Part shown: one piece after another, positions 33,657 to 42,074 of the stretch
Numbering within the stretch: the first letter of the stretch is position 1
Layout: each line of letters starts with the position of its first letter
Assembly: GCF_900091555.1 (NCBI RefSeq)
Contig: NZ_FMCX01000001.1
Coordinates: forward strand, 372,001 to 436,000
DNA: 64,000 nucleotides
Direction of reading: 5' to 3'
Origin: Micromonospora mirobrigensis
GTDB taxonomy: Bacteria; Actinomycetota; Actinomycetes; Mycobacteriales; Micromonosporaceae
Made by a program: the position numbers and the translations under genes
Notes under the pieces: model-generated
Told to the model about the DNA's origin: nothing
What the model saw: the letters and a program-made list of their open reading frames with translations, nothing else
Databases searched by the model: none

Positions 33657-34988
33657 TCAGCCCATGGACGTCACCGCATGACCCCGGTGCCAGGCGGCGA
33701 GCATGGCGTGGTTGGCCTCCCAGCCGTCCGGGAACTTCACCGGCACGTCCAGGTGCACCGTCTCCGTCGACGGGTGCGCGTCCAGCAGCTCCCCGATCCC
33801 CGCCCGGGCCACCACCAGGCACGCGTGCCGGTGCCGCGACGTGAGCACGCAGAGCCGCCCCGACTCCAGGTGGAACGCGGTGGCGTCGCGCCGCCCGGAG
33901 AGCGGGTGCAGCACGATGGTCACGTCGTACTCGCGGCCCTGGAGCCGGTTGGCGGTGTCGACGGTGATGCCCGCGCCCTCCTCGCCGAGCCGGGCGCGGA
34001 TCACCGCGACCTGGTCGCGGTGGGCTGCGCCGACGGCGATCCGGTCCGCGGTGACCGGCGCCCCGCCGGGCGCCTGCTCGGAGATGGCGACGGCGCCGCG
34101 CCGCAGCACCCGCAGCGCGAGCGCCGCGCAGGTCGCCGCGGCCTCCGGATCGGTACGCATGGTCTGCCGGGCCGGCAGTTCGTAGAGCGCCCAGCCCGTC
34201 GTGGCCGCCACCTCCACCGCCGCGTCGAGCCGGTCGCCTGCGCCGGGCTCGGTGAGGGTCAGGGCCCGGTCGGCGGGCCGGGTGCCGGCCCGGAACCCGG
34301 TGAACGGGTAGAACGCGGCCGCCACCAGCGGCGCGGCGGTGGCGGGCAGCCGCCACGACACGGGCAGCCGGTGCACCGGCAGCTGCGGGTTGTGTCGCAG
34401 CAGGGTGGCCACCGCAGACTGCATCGGATCCCAGGTCAGGCCCGTCCAGCGCAGGGTCTCGACGGTGGAGAACGGATCGAGCTGCCCGGGATCCCCCACG
34501 AACAGGGCCCGTTCGAACCTGCCGGCCACGCGCAGCAGGGCGTCCGAGCGCATCTGGTACGCCTCGTCGACGATCGCCCACGGCCAGACGCCGTCCGCGA
34601 CGGTGGCCCACTTGGCGGCCGTACCGATGATGACGGCCGAGTCGGCGAGGTCGGTGACCTTGGCCGCGACCCGGACCGTCTCGTGGCCGCGGACCCGGGC
34701 GGAGGGCTTGTACTCGGTGGCGGAGAGGCGACCGATCCGCAGCTCGGGAGCCTTGCGGGCGAGCCGGTCGACGAGGTCGTCGACCTGTTCGTTGGTCTGC
34801 GCCACGATGATCAGCGACTCGCCGGCGGCGGCCAGCTCGACGGCGGCCCGGACCACGAGGGTGGACTTGCCGGCGCCCGGTGGGGAGTCGACCACCACGC
34901 CCCGGTGGTCACCGGAGCGCAGGTCGGCCAGCACGGCGGTGATCACCCGCTCCGCCTCGACGGCGGCCGGCACCTCCAGCCCGAGCAT
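33657..34988 (-). CDS. SF1-type DNA/RNA helicase (Upf1/DNA2-like AAA ATPase)
   Basis: 443 residues from the ATG at 34988, which follows GGGGAGGGGG. Walker A is SPPGAGKST with VVRAAVELAAAGESLIIVAQTN as motif Ia; Walker B is WAIVDEAYQM (DEAYQ box); motif III is LFVGDPGQLDPF; later motifs include VGAAHRDQVAVIRARLG and VDTANRLQGREYDVTIVLHPL (motif V). It is a compact helicase core without accessory domains, acting on nucleic acid in the cytosol. The DEAxQ box and the GDPxQL motif place it with the DNA2/NAM7/Upf1 group. It is divergent from the GYD-domain gene. Confidence 0.82.
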   Translation of the reverse strand: MLGLEVPAAVEAERVITAVLADLRSGDHRGVVVDSPPGAGKSTLVVRAAVELAAAGESLIIVAQTNEQVDDLVDRLARKAPELRIGRLSATEYKPSARVRGHETVRVAAKVTDLADSAVIIGTAAKWATVADGVWPWAIVDEAYQMRSDALLRVAGRFERALFVGDPGQLDPFSTVETLRWTGLTWDPMQSAVATLLRHNPQLPVHRLPVSWRLPATAAPLVAAAFYPFTGFRAGTRPADRALTLTEPGAGDRLDAAVEVAATTGWALYELPARQTMRTDPEAAATCAALALRVLRRGAVAISEQAPGGAPVTADRIAVGAAHRDQVAVIRARLGEEGAGITVDTANRLQGREYDVTIVLHPLSGRRDATAFHLESGRLCVLTSRHRHACLVVARAGIGELLDAHPSTETVHLDVPVKFPDGWEANHAMLAAWHRGHAVTSMG

Positions 34989-35132
34989 CCCTTCCCCCTC
35001 CCCGGTCGGCTGCCTGCGGACCCTACCGCCCGGCACCGACACCCCAGGCGTGGCGGCGGGCCGAGCGGGTATCCGCGGCCTGGTCCGGCCGGCGCAGGCG
35101 GGCCGGTGGAGTCGGACATCGGGGGTGTCGAG

Positions 35133-35453
35133 GTGGCGAAGTTCCTGCTCACGGCGACCTACACCGTCCAGGGCGTCAAGGGGCTGCGGCAGGACGGCGG
35201 GACGAAACGCGCCGAGATCGTGACCGCGATGATCGAGAACGCGGGCGGGTCGGTGGAGGCGCTGTACTTCGCGTTCGAGGAGCACGACTCGTACGTGCTG
35301 TGCGACCTGCCGGACCAGCAGACGGCGGTGAGCATCGCGCTGGCGATCCGCTCCGCCGGCGGGCTGGACCTGCGGGTCACGCCGCTGATGACGCCAGCGG
35401 ACGTCGACCAGGTGATGCAGCTGCGGGTGGCGTACGAGCCGCCGGGCGCCTGA
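35133..35453 (+). CDS. GYD-domain protein
   Basis: 106 residues from a GTG at 35133. Blocks AKFLLTATYTVQGVKGLRQDGGTKRAEIV, GGSVEALYFAFEEHDSYVLCDLPDQQTAVSIALAI and the end VTPLMTPADVDQVM define the GYD domain (PF08734), a small alpha/beta ferredoxin-like unit of unknown role. It is divergent from the helicase gene with a 144-nt gap and precedes the DarT remnant by 92 nt. Confidence 0.85.
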   Translation: MAKFLLTATYTVQGVKGLRQDGGTKRAEIVTAMIENAGGSVEALYFAFEEHDSYVLCDLPDQQTAVSIALAIRSAGGLDLRVTPLMTPADVDQVMQLRVAYEPPGA

Positions 35454-35545
35454 CCGGGCTCATGGCCGTCGCTGAGGGTAGCGACTGGGTGACGTTGAAG
35501 ATAAGGTGACCTCTTCACCACCCCTTCGCACCACTGAGGACGGTC

Positions 35546-35744
35546 GTGCGCATCCCCGCCACACAGGCATGGATCATGCACTTCACCCACATCGACAACC
35601 TGCCCGCCATTCTCGCCGCCGGTCGGCTGCTCCGGATGGAGTGGCCGCAAGGCCCGCCTGTTCACCGCGGATCACATCGCGACGGCATGTGAACGACTGA
35701 CGTCCGTGGGACTCCTGCCGAGCCTGGCGGCGTCCCCGGCATAG
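35546..35744 (+). pseudogene. Remnant of a darT-type toxin gene, possibly with the end of its antitoxin gene
   Basis: A GTG at 35546 preceded by GAGGA opens a 48-codon frame ending at 35692. It reads IMHFTHIDNLPAILAAGRLL, which matches the N-terminus of DarT (DUF4433) ssDNA-thymidine ADP-ribosyltransferases (pattern I-x-H-x-THIDNL-x-x-IL-x-x-G-x-LL). Right after this block the frame becomes non-family and stops. From about 35643 another frame reads GRKARLFTADHIATACERL and SVGLLPSL to a TAG at 35742-35744, which could be the C-terminal end of a DarG-like antitoxin. A deletion joining the start of darT to the end of its partner would explain both. The second part is tentative. Confidence 0.6.
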
Positions 35745-35973
35745 CGGCGACGCACGACCGTCCGGTCCCGGGCGACCGCACCGCGACGGCTCTCTCCGAA
35801 CGTCTGACCGGTGCGGCCACCGGTCGGATGGGTGATGGCCCGGTCGGCCCCACCTGAAGATTGTCGTGGCGCACCTGTTGCCAACGGCAACTTCTCCGGC
35901 TACGAACGTCATTGGCACAACGATCGATCGGTACCCCGCCGACGATCCATTTCAGATTCCCTTAGGGGGGCCA

Positions 35974-38190
35974 ATGGCACGTCGCCGCCTCGCCGGTGCA
36001 GCAGCCATCTCCATCGTTCTACCTCTGTTCAGCGTCGTGCACGCATCCGCCGCGGTGGCCGCACCCGCCGCACCCACCACTGCGGACGCTGCTAAGCAGG
36101 CCCGGACCGACGACACCCGGGAACTCACCCGCAAGGACTTCACCCTCGACGGCAAGCCGGTCAAGACCCCGACCCGCTACCAGCCGCGGGCGCAGGCCCG
36201 GTCGAAGGGCCTCGCGGCGGCCGAGACGCCGGCGGTCGGCACCGTCCGGCAGTGGCTGGGACTCGACGACCTCCAGGGCCGGTACTACCGCAAGGACTAC
36301 ACCCTGCGGGGCGTCGGCAACCACATCGAGGTGTGGGTGGCCAACGACATCGCCTTCCCGGCCGGTGACTGCCGCGCCCAGATCCCGGACTCGACGACGG
36401 TCACCGACGCGCAGGTGGCGGACCTGGTCAACGAGTTCGACAACAACATGTACCCGAAGGAGTCGGCGGCGTTCAGCGTCGCGCCGGACCGCGACGGCAG
36501 CAACGCGCTGCTCGGGGCGGACGCCAGCGGCAACGGCGGCGACTACACCGGCGGCGGCAGCAAGACCGTCACCCTGGTCGACAACGTCCGCGACGACAAC
36601 TACTACACCTTCCCGGCCGCCCCGACCTACATCGCCGGGTTCTTCTCCTCGCAGCTCAACGAGCTGTTCGACCGCAACGTGATGACGATCGACGCGTTCG
36701 ACTGGGCGCACCGCACCGGCGCCAACCCGCCGAACGAGCCGACCGACGACCTGTGCACCAGCCGCCCGGCCCGGCCGCGCAACTACGAGGGCACCTTCGC
36801 CCACGAGTACCAGCACCTGCTGCACTCGTACACCGACCCGTTCGAGACGACCTGGATGAACGAGGGTCTGTCCGACTTCGCCCAGTCGCTCGTGGGCTAC
36901 GTCGACACCACCGCCACCGTGTTCGACCGGGGCGCGGACAGCCACCTGTACTGCTTCCAGGGCTTCGGGCCGGTGCAGACGCCGTACAACACCAACCCGC
37001 GTGACTGCGGTGGGCCGGAGAACTCGCTGACCCTGTGGGGGGAGAGCCCGAACCCGAACGCGGTGCTCGCCGACTACGGCAACGCGTACGAGTTCATGCA
37101 GTTCCTCTACGACCGCTACGGCACGGACTTCATCTCCGCCCTGCACCGTGACGGTGCGCGGCAGGGTCTGGCCAGCCTGCAGGCGCTGCTGGCCGCCGAG
37201 GGCGTCAAGAACATGTACCAGGTGATCCACGACTACCAGACCATGGTCCTGGTGGACAAGGTCGTCGGGGACCGCCGCGGTGTGATGCTCGGTGTGCCGA
37301 AGAGCCGGGTGACCAGCCCGAGCCTGCGCTCCACGGTCAACCTGGCCAACCCGCGGGCGTACGCCACCCCGGGCGCGGCGCCGAACGGGGCGGACTACGT
37401 GCCGCTGCAGAAGGCCGACGGCACGGTGCTGCGCGGCCGTGACCTGCGGTCGCTCTCCTTCACCGGCGCCACGACCCTGCCGGCGCAGCCGCTGGCCTGG
37501 ACCGTCGTCAACGACGACCCGGACCGTCCCGGCAATCCGGTGCTGTTCTCCGGCAACGTCAACAACACCGACGCCACCGCGGTCACCCCGGTGACCGTGC
37601 CGACGACCGACCCGACGCTGCGCTTCGTCGCCAAGTACGGCGCCGAGGCGGGCTTCGACTACGGGTACGTCACCGTCTCCACCGACGGCGGCGCCACCTA
37701 CACCGCCATCCCCGGTGACAAGACGGTCGACGGGCCGCTCGGCCCGGCGCTCAACGGCACCACCGACGGGTTCGAGGCGCACACCTACGACCTGTCCGCG
37801 TACGCCGGCAAGAGCGTCCTGCTCGGCTTCCGCTACGTCAGCGACGGTGGCGTCAACGAGGGTGGCCTGCTGATCGACGACATCACCGTCGGCGGGACGA
37901 CGATCAGCGACGGCAGCAGCCTCGCCCCGTTCGACTCGCCCACCGAGATCAAGCCGGTCGCGGTGAACAACTGGAACCTGCGGCTCGTCGGCCTCGACGA
38001 GAAGCACTCCATCGCGCTGCAGCTCCAGTTCGACGGCAAGTCGAGCGTGACGTTGACTCCGGCGCAGCGGGCGCTTCTCTTCCTGTTCCCGAAGGTGGTC
38101 GCGATCGTCGCCTACGACGAGCCGACCGAGCAGGTCCAGCAGTACGCCCCGTACACCCTGAAGGTGAACGGCGTCGTCCAGCCCGGCTGA
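35974..38190 (+). CDS. Secreted immune-inhibitor-A-like zinc metalloprotease
   Basis: 738 residues from the ATG after TTAGGGGGG. Signal peptide about 1-31 (ends AAVA). The catalytic centre is FAHEYQHLLHS (HExxH) with a downstream Glu in WMNEGLSDFAQ, the gluzincin-like arrangement of M6/immune inhibitor A-related enzymes. The region after residue 500 is beta-rich with DPTLRFVAKYGAEAGFDYGYVTVSTDGGATYT and a C-terminal jelly-roll module (LLGFRYVSDGGVNEGGLLIDDITV). It would degrade proteins outside the cell. It is monocistronic, with copy 2 of the GGGCCCC repeat just after the stop. Confidence 0.85.
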   Translation: MARRRLAGAAAISIVLPLFSVVHASAAVAAPAAPTTADAAKQARTDDTRELTRKDFTLDGKPVKTPTRYQPRAQARSKGLAAAETPAVGTVRQWLGLDDLQGRYYRKDYTLRGVGNHIEVWVANDIAFPAGDCRAQIPDSTTVTDAQVADLVNEFDNNMYPKESAAFSVAPDRDGSNALLGADASGNGGDYTGGGSKTVTLVDNVRDDNYYTFPAAPTYIAGFFSSQLNELFDRNVMTIDAFDWAHRTGANPPNEPTDDLCTSRPARPRNYEGTFAHEYQHLLHSYTDPFETTWMNEGLSDFAQSLVGYVDTTATVFDRGADSHLYCFQGFGPVQTPYNTNPRDCGGPENSLTLWGESPNPNAVLADYGNAYEFMQFLYDRYGTDFISALHRDGARQGLASLQALLAAEGVKNMYQVIHDYQTMVLVDKVVGDRRGVMLGVPKSRVTSPSLRSTVNLANPRAYATPGAAPNGADYVPLQKADGTVLRGRDLRSLSFTGATTLPAQPLAWTVVNDDPDRPGNPVLFSGNVNNTDATAVTPVTVPTTDPTLRFVAKYGAEAGFDYGYVTVSTDGGATYTAIPGDKTVDGPLGPALNGTTDGFEAHTYDLSAYAGKSVLLGFRYVSDGGVNEGGLLIDDITVGGTTISDGSSLAPFDSPTEIKPVAVNNWNLRLVGLDEKHSIALQLQFDGKSSVTLTPAQRALLFLFPKVVAIVAYDEPTEQVQQYAPYTLKVNGVVQPG

Positions 38191-38195
38191 GGTGT

Positions 38196-38247
38196 AAGGA
38201 GGGGCCCCCTGTTAACGCATTCGGTATAGCAGGGGCCCCTTCTTAAC
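38196..38247. repeat. GGGCCCC/GTTAAC intergenic repeat, copy 2
   Basis: 52 bp: AAGGAGGGGCCCCCTGTTAA, CGCATTCGGTATAGC, AGGGGCCCCTTCTTAAC. Begins 5 nt after the metalloprotease stop. The most regular of the three copies; its two GGGCCCC blocks can pair with each other. Confidence 0.88.
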
Positions 38248-38342
38248 CACCGGCCGCACGGAAGTTGAGCGCCCGGATGCCCGCCGTGACGGTGGGTGTC
38301 CGGGCGTTCCGCCGTTCGCCGGCAGGGGCGCGGGCGGGAGAC

Positions 38343-38894
38343 TCAGGCCGGTCGGCCGCCGAACTGCCAGTTGTGCACCTCGACGGCGGCGTACCGGCCG
38401 GTGGTGAGGACGGCCCGCGCCGAGTCGGGGTCCGGCGCTCGGACGAGGGCGGCGGTGCCGAGCCAGCCGGCGCCGTCGTCGGAGAGCAGCGGCCCGTACG
38501 CGATCAACTCCCCCGCGTCGGCGGGCGTGGTCAGGTCGGCCGCCGGCCCGGCGCCGAGCCCCAGCACCAGGTAGCGGCTGCCGCCGTTCCGGCCGCCGGG
38601 AAACTGCCACATGGTGCGTCCCAGCGTGTTGCGCCACCGGCGGATCAGCACGTCGCGGTAGACGCCGGCCTGGTAGTTGGGTTCGTCGAAGGCGAACGCG
38701 CGGGCGGCGGCCGGATCGGGCAGGTCGAGGATGTGCACGCTGCCGGTAGGCGTGTCGAAGTCGTCGGCGAGGGTCGGCCCGCGGGCGATCATCTGCTCGG
38801 CGTACCGGTCCATGTAGGCCCAGTGCGCCTCGATCAGCTCGTCACATAGCGCCGCCGAGCCGGGCCGGTCCCGGTGGTAGATCAGGAACTCCAT
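38343..38894 (-). CDS. YCII-related (YciI-like) protein, two tandem domains
   Basis: 183 residues. FLIYHRDRPGSAALCDELIEAHWAYMDRYAEQMIARGPTLADDF and VHILDLPDPAAARAFAFDEPNYQAGVY form one YciI-type dimeric alpha-beta barrel half; the second half has LIAYGPLLSDDGAGWLGTAALVRAPDPDSARAVLTTGRYAAVEVHNWQ with the same layout, so the gene is an internal duplication. YciI proteins may be small enzymes or ligand binders; the function is unknown. It ends at 38343 and starts 23 nt from the stop of the broken regulator gene upstream. Confidence 0.8.
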   Translation of the reverse strand: MEFLIYHRDRPGSAALCDELIEAHWAYMDRYAEQMIARGPTLADDFDTPTGSVHILDLPDPAAARAFAFDEPNYQAGVYRDVLIRRWRNTLGRTMWQFPGGRNGGSRYLVLGLGAGPAADLTTPADAGELIAYGPLLSDDGAGWLGTAALVRAPDPDSARAVLTTGRYAAVEVHNWQFGGRPA

Positions 38895-38917
38895 GCGCGG
38901 CAGTATTCACCGGCCGG

Positions 38918-39766
38918 TCAGGGCCGCCCAGCGGGAAAACGTTCGTGGCCGAGCACGGCGAGCAGGCGCAGCTTCTCGTCCGCCTCGCTGCGTGGCGGAG
39001 CGGTCAGCACCAGCAACGCCTGCGACTGGTCCTCGGTGAAGAGCACCTGGCAGTCCAGCTCGATCGGGCCGAGCTCGGGGTGGACGATGGTCTTGTGGTC
39101 GACGAAGCGCTGGGCCACCTCGTGGCGTTCCCACAGCTCCGCGAATTCGGGGCTGGCCTTCTGCAACGCGCGGACCAGCTCGCCGGCGCGGGACTACGGG
39201 CCCATCGTCCCGTACGCGGCCCGCAGGTTGGCGACCTGGGCGCGGCTCTGCCGGGCCCGGTCGTCCTGCGGGTAGCGCAGCCGTTCGTCGGGTTCGGTGA
39301 ACCACCGGTACGCCTCGCTGCGGGCCAGCCCGGTGTGCCGGGACCGGTCGCCGAGCAGGGCCTTGGACAGCCGGTTCTGCACGAGCGTCTCGCCGAGGTT
39401 GGACAGGATGAGCGCGGGGGTGTCCTCGAGGCGGTCCAGCACCCGCAGCAGCGCCGGGGCGACGTGGGTGGCCGCGGTGACCGGGGTCGGGGCGTTCTGC
39501 CCGGCCACCCGGAACAGGTAGTCGCGTTCCCCGCCGGTGAGGCGCAGCGCCCGGGCCAGCGCGGTGAGCATCTGCGGGCTGGGCTGTGGTCCGCGCCGCT
39601 GTTCGAGGCGGGTGTAGTAGTCGGTCGACATGGCGGCGAGCGCGGCGACCTCCTCGCGGCGCAGACCGGGGGCGCGGCGGCGGGCACCGGGGGCGAGCCC
39701 GACGTCGGAGGGTTGCAGCCCTTCGCGGCGGCGGCGGAGGAAGTCGGCCAGGGCTGCGCGGTCCAT
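38918..39766 (-). pseudogene. XRE/MmyB-type regulator interrupted by an in-frame TAG, divergon 2
   Basis: Read through, the frame gives 282 residues, the normal family length. The HTH is intact (LADFLRRRREGLQPSDVGL, GLRREEVAALAAMSTDYYTRLEQRRGPQPS). The MmyB domain runs to NLRAAYGTMGP, then TAG at 39194-39196, then continues in the same frame as SRAGELVRALQKASPEFAELWERHEVAQRFVDHKTIVHPELG, split by family turns. Its paralog at 27182-28018 reads through at this place. It is a nonsense mutation, not a frameshift; a base error in the assembly is the alternative. The truncated product would keep the HTH and half of the ligand domain. Confidence 0.8.
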
Positions 39767-39800
39767 GATCCCAGTATCCGCCGGTCCGGCGGCCCAACCA

Positions 39801-39815
39801 GGGATCGTGGATCCC
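39801..39815. promoter_or_regulatory. Palindromic operator GGGATC-GTG-GATCCC
   Basis: This perfect 6+3+6 palindrome lies 35 nt from the broken regulator's start and 52 nt from the SDR start, in a 100-nt gap. The geometry copies that of the 28053-28069 palindrome. Confidence 0.6.
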
Positions 39816-39866
39816 CCGATGAGCGGTCTCTGCACCGGCGAACCGGGTTGGCGGCAGGCTGGTGGC

Positions 39867-40631
39867 ATGGACATTTCCGGGAACACCATCTTCATCCCCG
39901 GCTCGACGAGCGGGATCGGCCTGGCCCTCGCGCTGGAGCTGCAAGCCAGGGGCAACACCGTCATCCTCGGTGGCCGGCGGGCCGACGTGCTGGCGAAGAT
40001 CGCCGCCGACCATCCGGGGATCGACACCGTGGAGATCGACACGGCCGACCCGGTGAGCATCGCCTCGGGCGCCCGCCAGGTGCTGGAGCGGCACCCGGAC
40101 CTGAACGTCCTGGTGGCGATGGCCGGCATCATGCGCGTCGAGGACTGGCACCACCCGGCCGGGTTCCTCGACTCCGCCGAGTCGATCATCACCACCAACG
40201 TGCTCGGCCCGATCCGGCTGATCGCCGCGTTCGTCGAGCACCTGCGGAGCCGGCCGGACGCCACGATCATGACGGTCTCCTCGGGTTTGGCGTTCGCGCC
40301 GCTGGCCGCCACCCCCAGCTACAACGCGTCGAAGGCCGCCATCCACATGCTCAGCGAGTCGATCCGGCTGCAACTGGCCGACACCGGCGTGAAGGTGGTG
40401 GAGCTGGTGCCGCCGGCGGTGCGTACCGGGCTGCTGCCGGGGCAGGAGAACAGCGAGTTCGCGATGCCGCTGGACGACTTCGTGGCCGAGGTGGTGGCGC
40501 TGATCGAGGCGCAACCCGACGCGAAGGAGATCCAGGTGGAGCGGGTGAAGTTCCTCCGCCACGGCGAGGCGCGCGGCGACTACGACCAGGTGGTGGCGAT
40601 GCTCAACACCGCCGACCCGCACGGGAAGTAG
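39867..40631 (+). CDS. SDR-family oxidoreductase (DltE-like), divergon 2
   Basis: 254 residues. Cofactor motif FIPGSTSGIGLALA; the NNAG motif is replaced by VAMAGIMR; catalytic Ser138/139 in TVSSGLAFAP, Tyr152 and Lys156 in SYNASKAA. GGRRAD after the second strand suggests NADPH. The rest (IRLIAAFVEHLRSRPDATIMT, VELVPPAVRTGLLPGQENSEFAMPLDDFV) resembles DltE-type SDRs. It is divergent from the nonsense-mutated regulator, which in the intact paralogous locus would be its controller. Confidence 0.88.
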   Translation: MDISGNTIFIPGSTSGIGLALALELQARGNTVILGGRRADVLAKIAADHPGIDTVEIDTADPVSIASGARQVLERHPDLNVLVAMAGIMRVEDWHHPAGFLDSAESIITTNVLGPIRLIAAFVEHLRSRPDATIMTVSSGLAFAPLAATPSYNASKAAIHMLSESIRLQLADTGVKVVELVPPAVRTGLLPGQENSEFAMPLDDFVAEVVALIEAQPDAKEIQVERVKFLRHGEARGDYDQVVAMLNTADPHGK

Positions 40632-40661
40632 GGGGCGTACCGGATCGCCGGACCGGCAGCG

Positions 40662-41054
40662 GTGAGTTTTCCGGCTGCCGGCGGTCCTACCGGCGTGGCC
40701 ACCTCCGTGCTCTGCTTCGCCGTCGGCGCGACCCTGACCCGGGCGGACGTTCCCGCCCTCTGCGCCGACCTGGCGGAGGCGCTGCGCGGCCGTGAGCCCG
40801 GGGTGGTCGTCTGCGACGTGGCCGCGGTGGTCGATGCCGACCTGGTGGTGGTGGAGGCGCTGGCCCGGCTACGGATGACCGCCCGCCGGCACGGCTGGTG
40901 GCTGACGGTCAGCGGCGCCGGGACCGGCCTGCGCGAGCTGGCCGGCCTGCTCGGCCTCGCCGGTGCCCTCTTCGAGCCGGTCGGGCAGGCCGAAGAGCGG
41001 GAACAGGTGGTCGGTGTCGAGGAAGTAGTTGAGCCGGGCGATCCGGCCCGCTGA
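40662..41054 (+). CDS. STAS-domain protein overlapping a sigma-factor gene
   Basis: 130 residues from a GTG at 40662; a GTG at 40695 is the alternative start. The STAS fold (anti-sigma factor antagonist type) reads [72 protein letters not shown]. The phosphorylatable Ser of SpoIIAA is not seen in the usual DSSG position (here VDADLV), so regulation by phosphorylation is doubtful. The C-terminal 60 residues lie on the opposite strand of the sigma-factor gene ending at 40869, an overlap of 186 nt. Confidence 0.65.
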   Translation: MSFPAAGGPTGVATSVLCFAVGATLTRADVPALCADLAEALRGREPGVVVCDVAAVVDADLVVVEALARLRMTARRHGWWLTVSGAGTGLRELAGLLGLAGALFEPVGQAEEREQVVGVEEVVEPGDPAR

Positions 41055-41945
41055 GATGTCCAGGACGATCAGCGCCCACGGCACGTGACCCGGGCCGTCC
41101 GGGTCGGGACGGTACTGCGCGAACGCCGGCTGACCGTTGGCCAGCGTCGGCGCCAGCCGGGAGCCGCGGCAGCCGCGACCGGTGCCGGCCATCCAGGCGG
41201 CGATGTCGTCGGGGCCGCGCAGCCACAGCGGCAGCGGCGGCATGGACAGGGTGGCGTCCTCGTGCAGCAGCGCGGTCAACGCCGTCAGGTCGTACGCCTC
41301 GAAGGCCCGCACGTAGCGGGCGAGCAGCGCCCGCTGCTCCTCGTCGAGGGGCCGGCGGACGTCGCCGCCGGTGTCCGCGGCGGCGATGGTGGCGCGGGCC
41401 CGTTGCAGGGCGCTGTTGACGCTGGCGACGCTGGTGTCGAGCAGCTCGGCGACCTCCTGCGCCGACCAGGCCAGCACCTCCCGCAGGATCAGCACGGCCC
41501 GCTGCCTGGGCGGCAGGTGTTGCAGCGCGGCCACGAACGCCAGCCGCACCGACTCCCGGCCAGCGATCACCTCGGCGGGGTCGGCGCGCTCGGGCAGAAC
41601 CCGGTCGTCGGGCGCCGGCCCCGTCCAGATCTCGTCCGGGCGCGGCTCGCCGGGGTCGGTCGCGTCGCCGGAACCGGCGGGACCGAGGTCCATCGGGCGG
41701 ACCCGGCGCTGGGCGCTGGTCAGCATGCTCAGGCAGACGTTCGTGGCGATCCGGTAGAGCCAGGTCCGCAACGCAGACCGGCCCTCGAACCGCTCGAAGC
41801 TGCGCCAGGCACGCACGAACGTGTCCTGCACCGCGTCCTCGGCCTCGAACGCGGAGCCGAGCATCCGATAGCAGTAGCCGGTCAGCTCGGACCGGTAAGG
41901 CTCCAGGAGCTCCTCGACGGACGTGCTGGTCGCCACCTCGCTCAT
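40869..41945 (-). CDS. SigG-like ECF sigma factor with SnoaL-like C-terminal domain
   Basis: 358 residues. Region 2: [53 protein letters not shown]. Region 4: [43 protein letters not shown] SnoaL-like domain follows ([41 protein letters not shown]). This is the TIGR02960/SigG-type architecture. The last 50 residues beyond FGLP are poorly conserved-looking and lie opposite the STAS gene. The divergent alpha/beta-hydrolase gene is the probable target, as in M. tuberculosis, where sigG and a hydrolase gene are also divergent (recalled, not checked). Confidence 0.85.
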   Translation of the reverse strand: MSEVATSTSVEELLEPYRSELTGYCYRMLGSAFEAEDAVQDTFVRAWRSFERFEGRSALRTWLYRIATNVCLSMLTSAQRRVRPMDLGPAGSGDATDPGEPRPDEIWTGPAPDDRVLPERADPAEVIAGRESVRLAFVAALQHLPPRQRAVLILREVLAWSAQEVAELLDTSVASVNSALQRARATIAAADTGGDVRRPLDEEQRALLARYVRAFEAYDLTALTALLHEDATLSMPPLPLWLRGPDDIAAWMAGTGRGCRGSRLAPTLANGQPAFAQYRPDPDGPGHVPWALIVLDISAGRIARLNYFLDTDHLFPLFGLPDRLEEGTGEAEQAGQLAQAGPGAADRQPPAVPAGGHP

Positions 41946-42074
41946 GCCGACAACCTAACCCGCACCCCCGACAACCCGGGGCCCTCGGAAAAAGTGTCGC
42001 GGGCACCGATGAGTTCCCGGCACCCGCCCGGTCCACCCAGCAACATGACAGGACGCGACCCGGAGGAACCCACC

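Noticed and set aside
38212..38637. Minus-strand frame downstream of the YCII gene
   Set aside because: Its start lies inside the YCII gene in another frame and it ends in the intergenic repeat; no homology visible.
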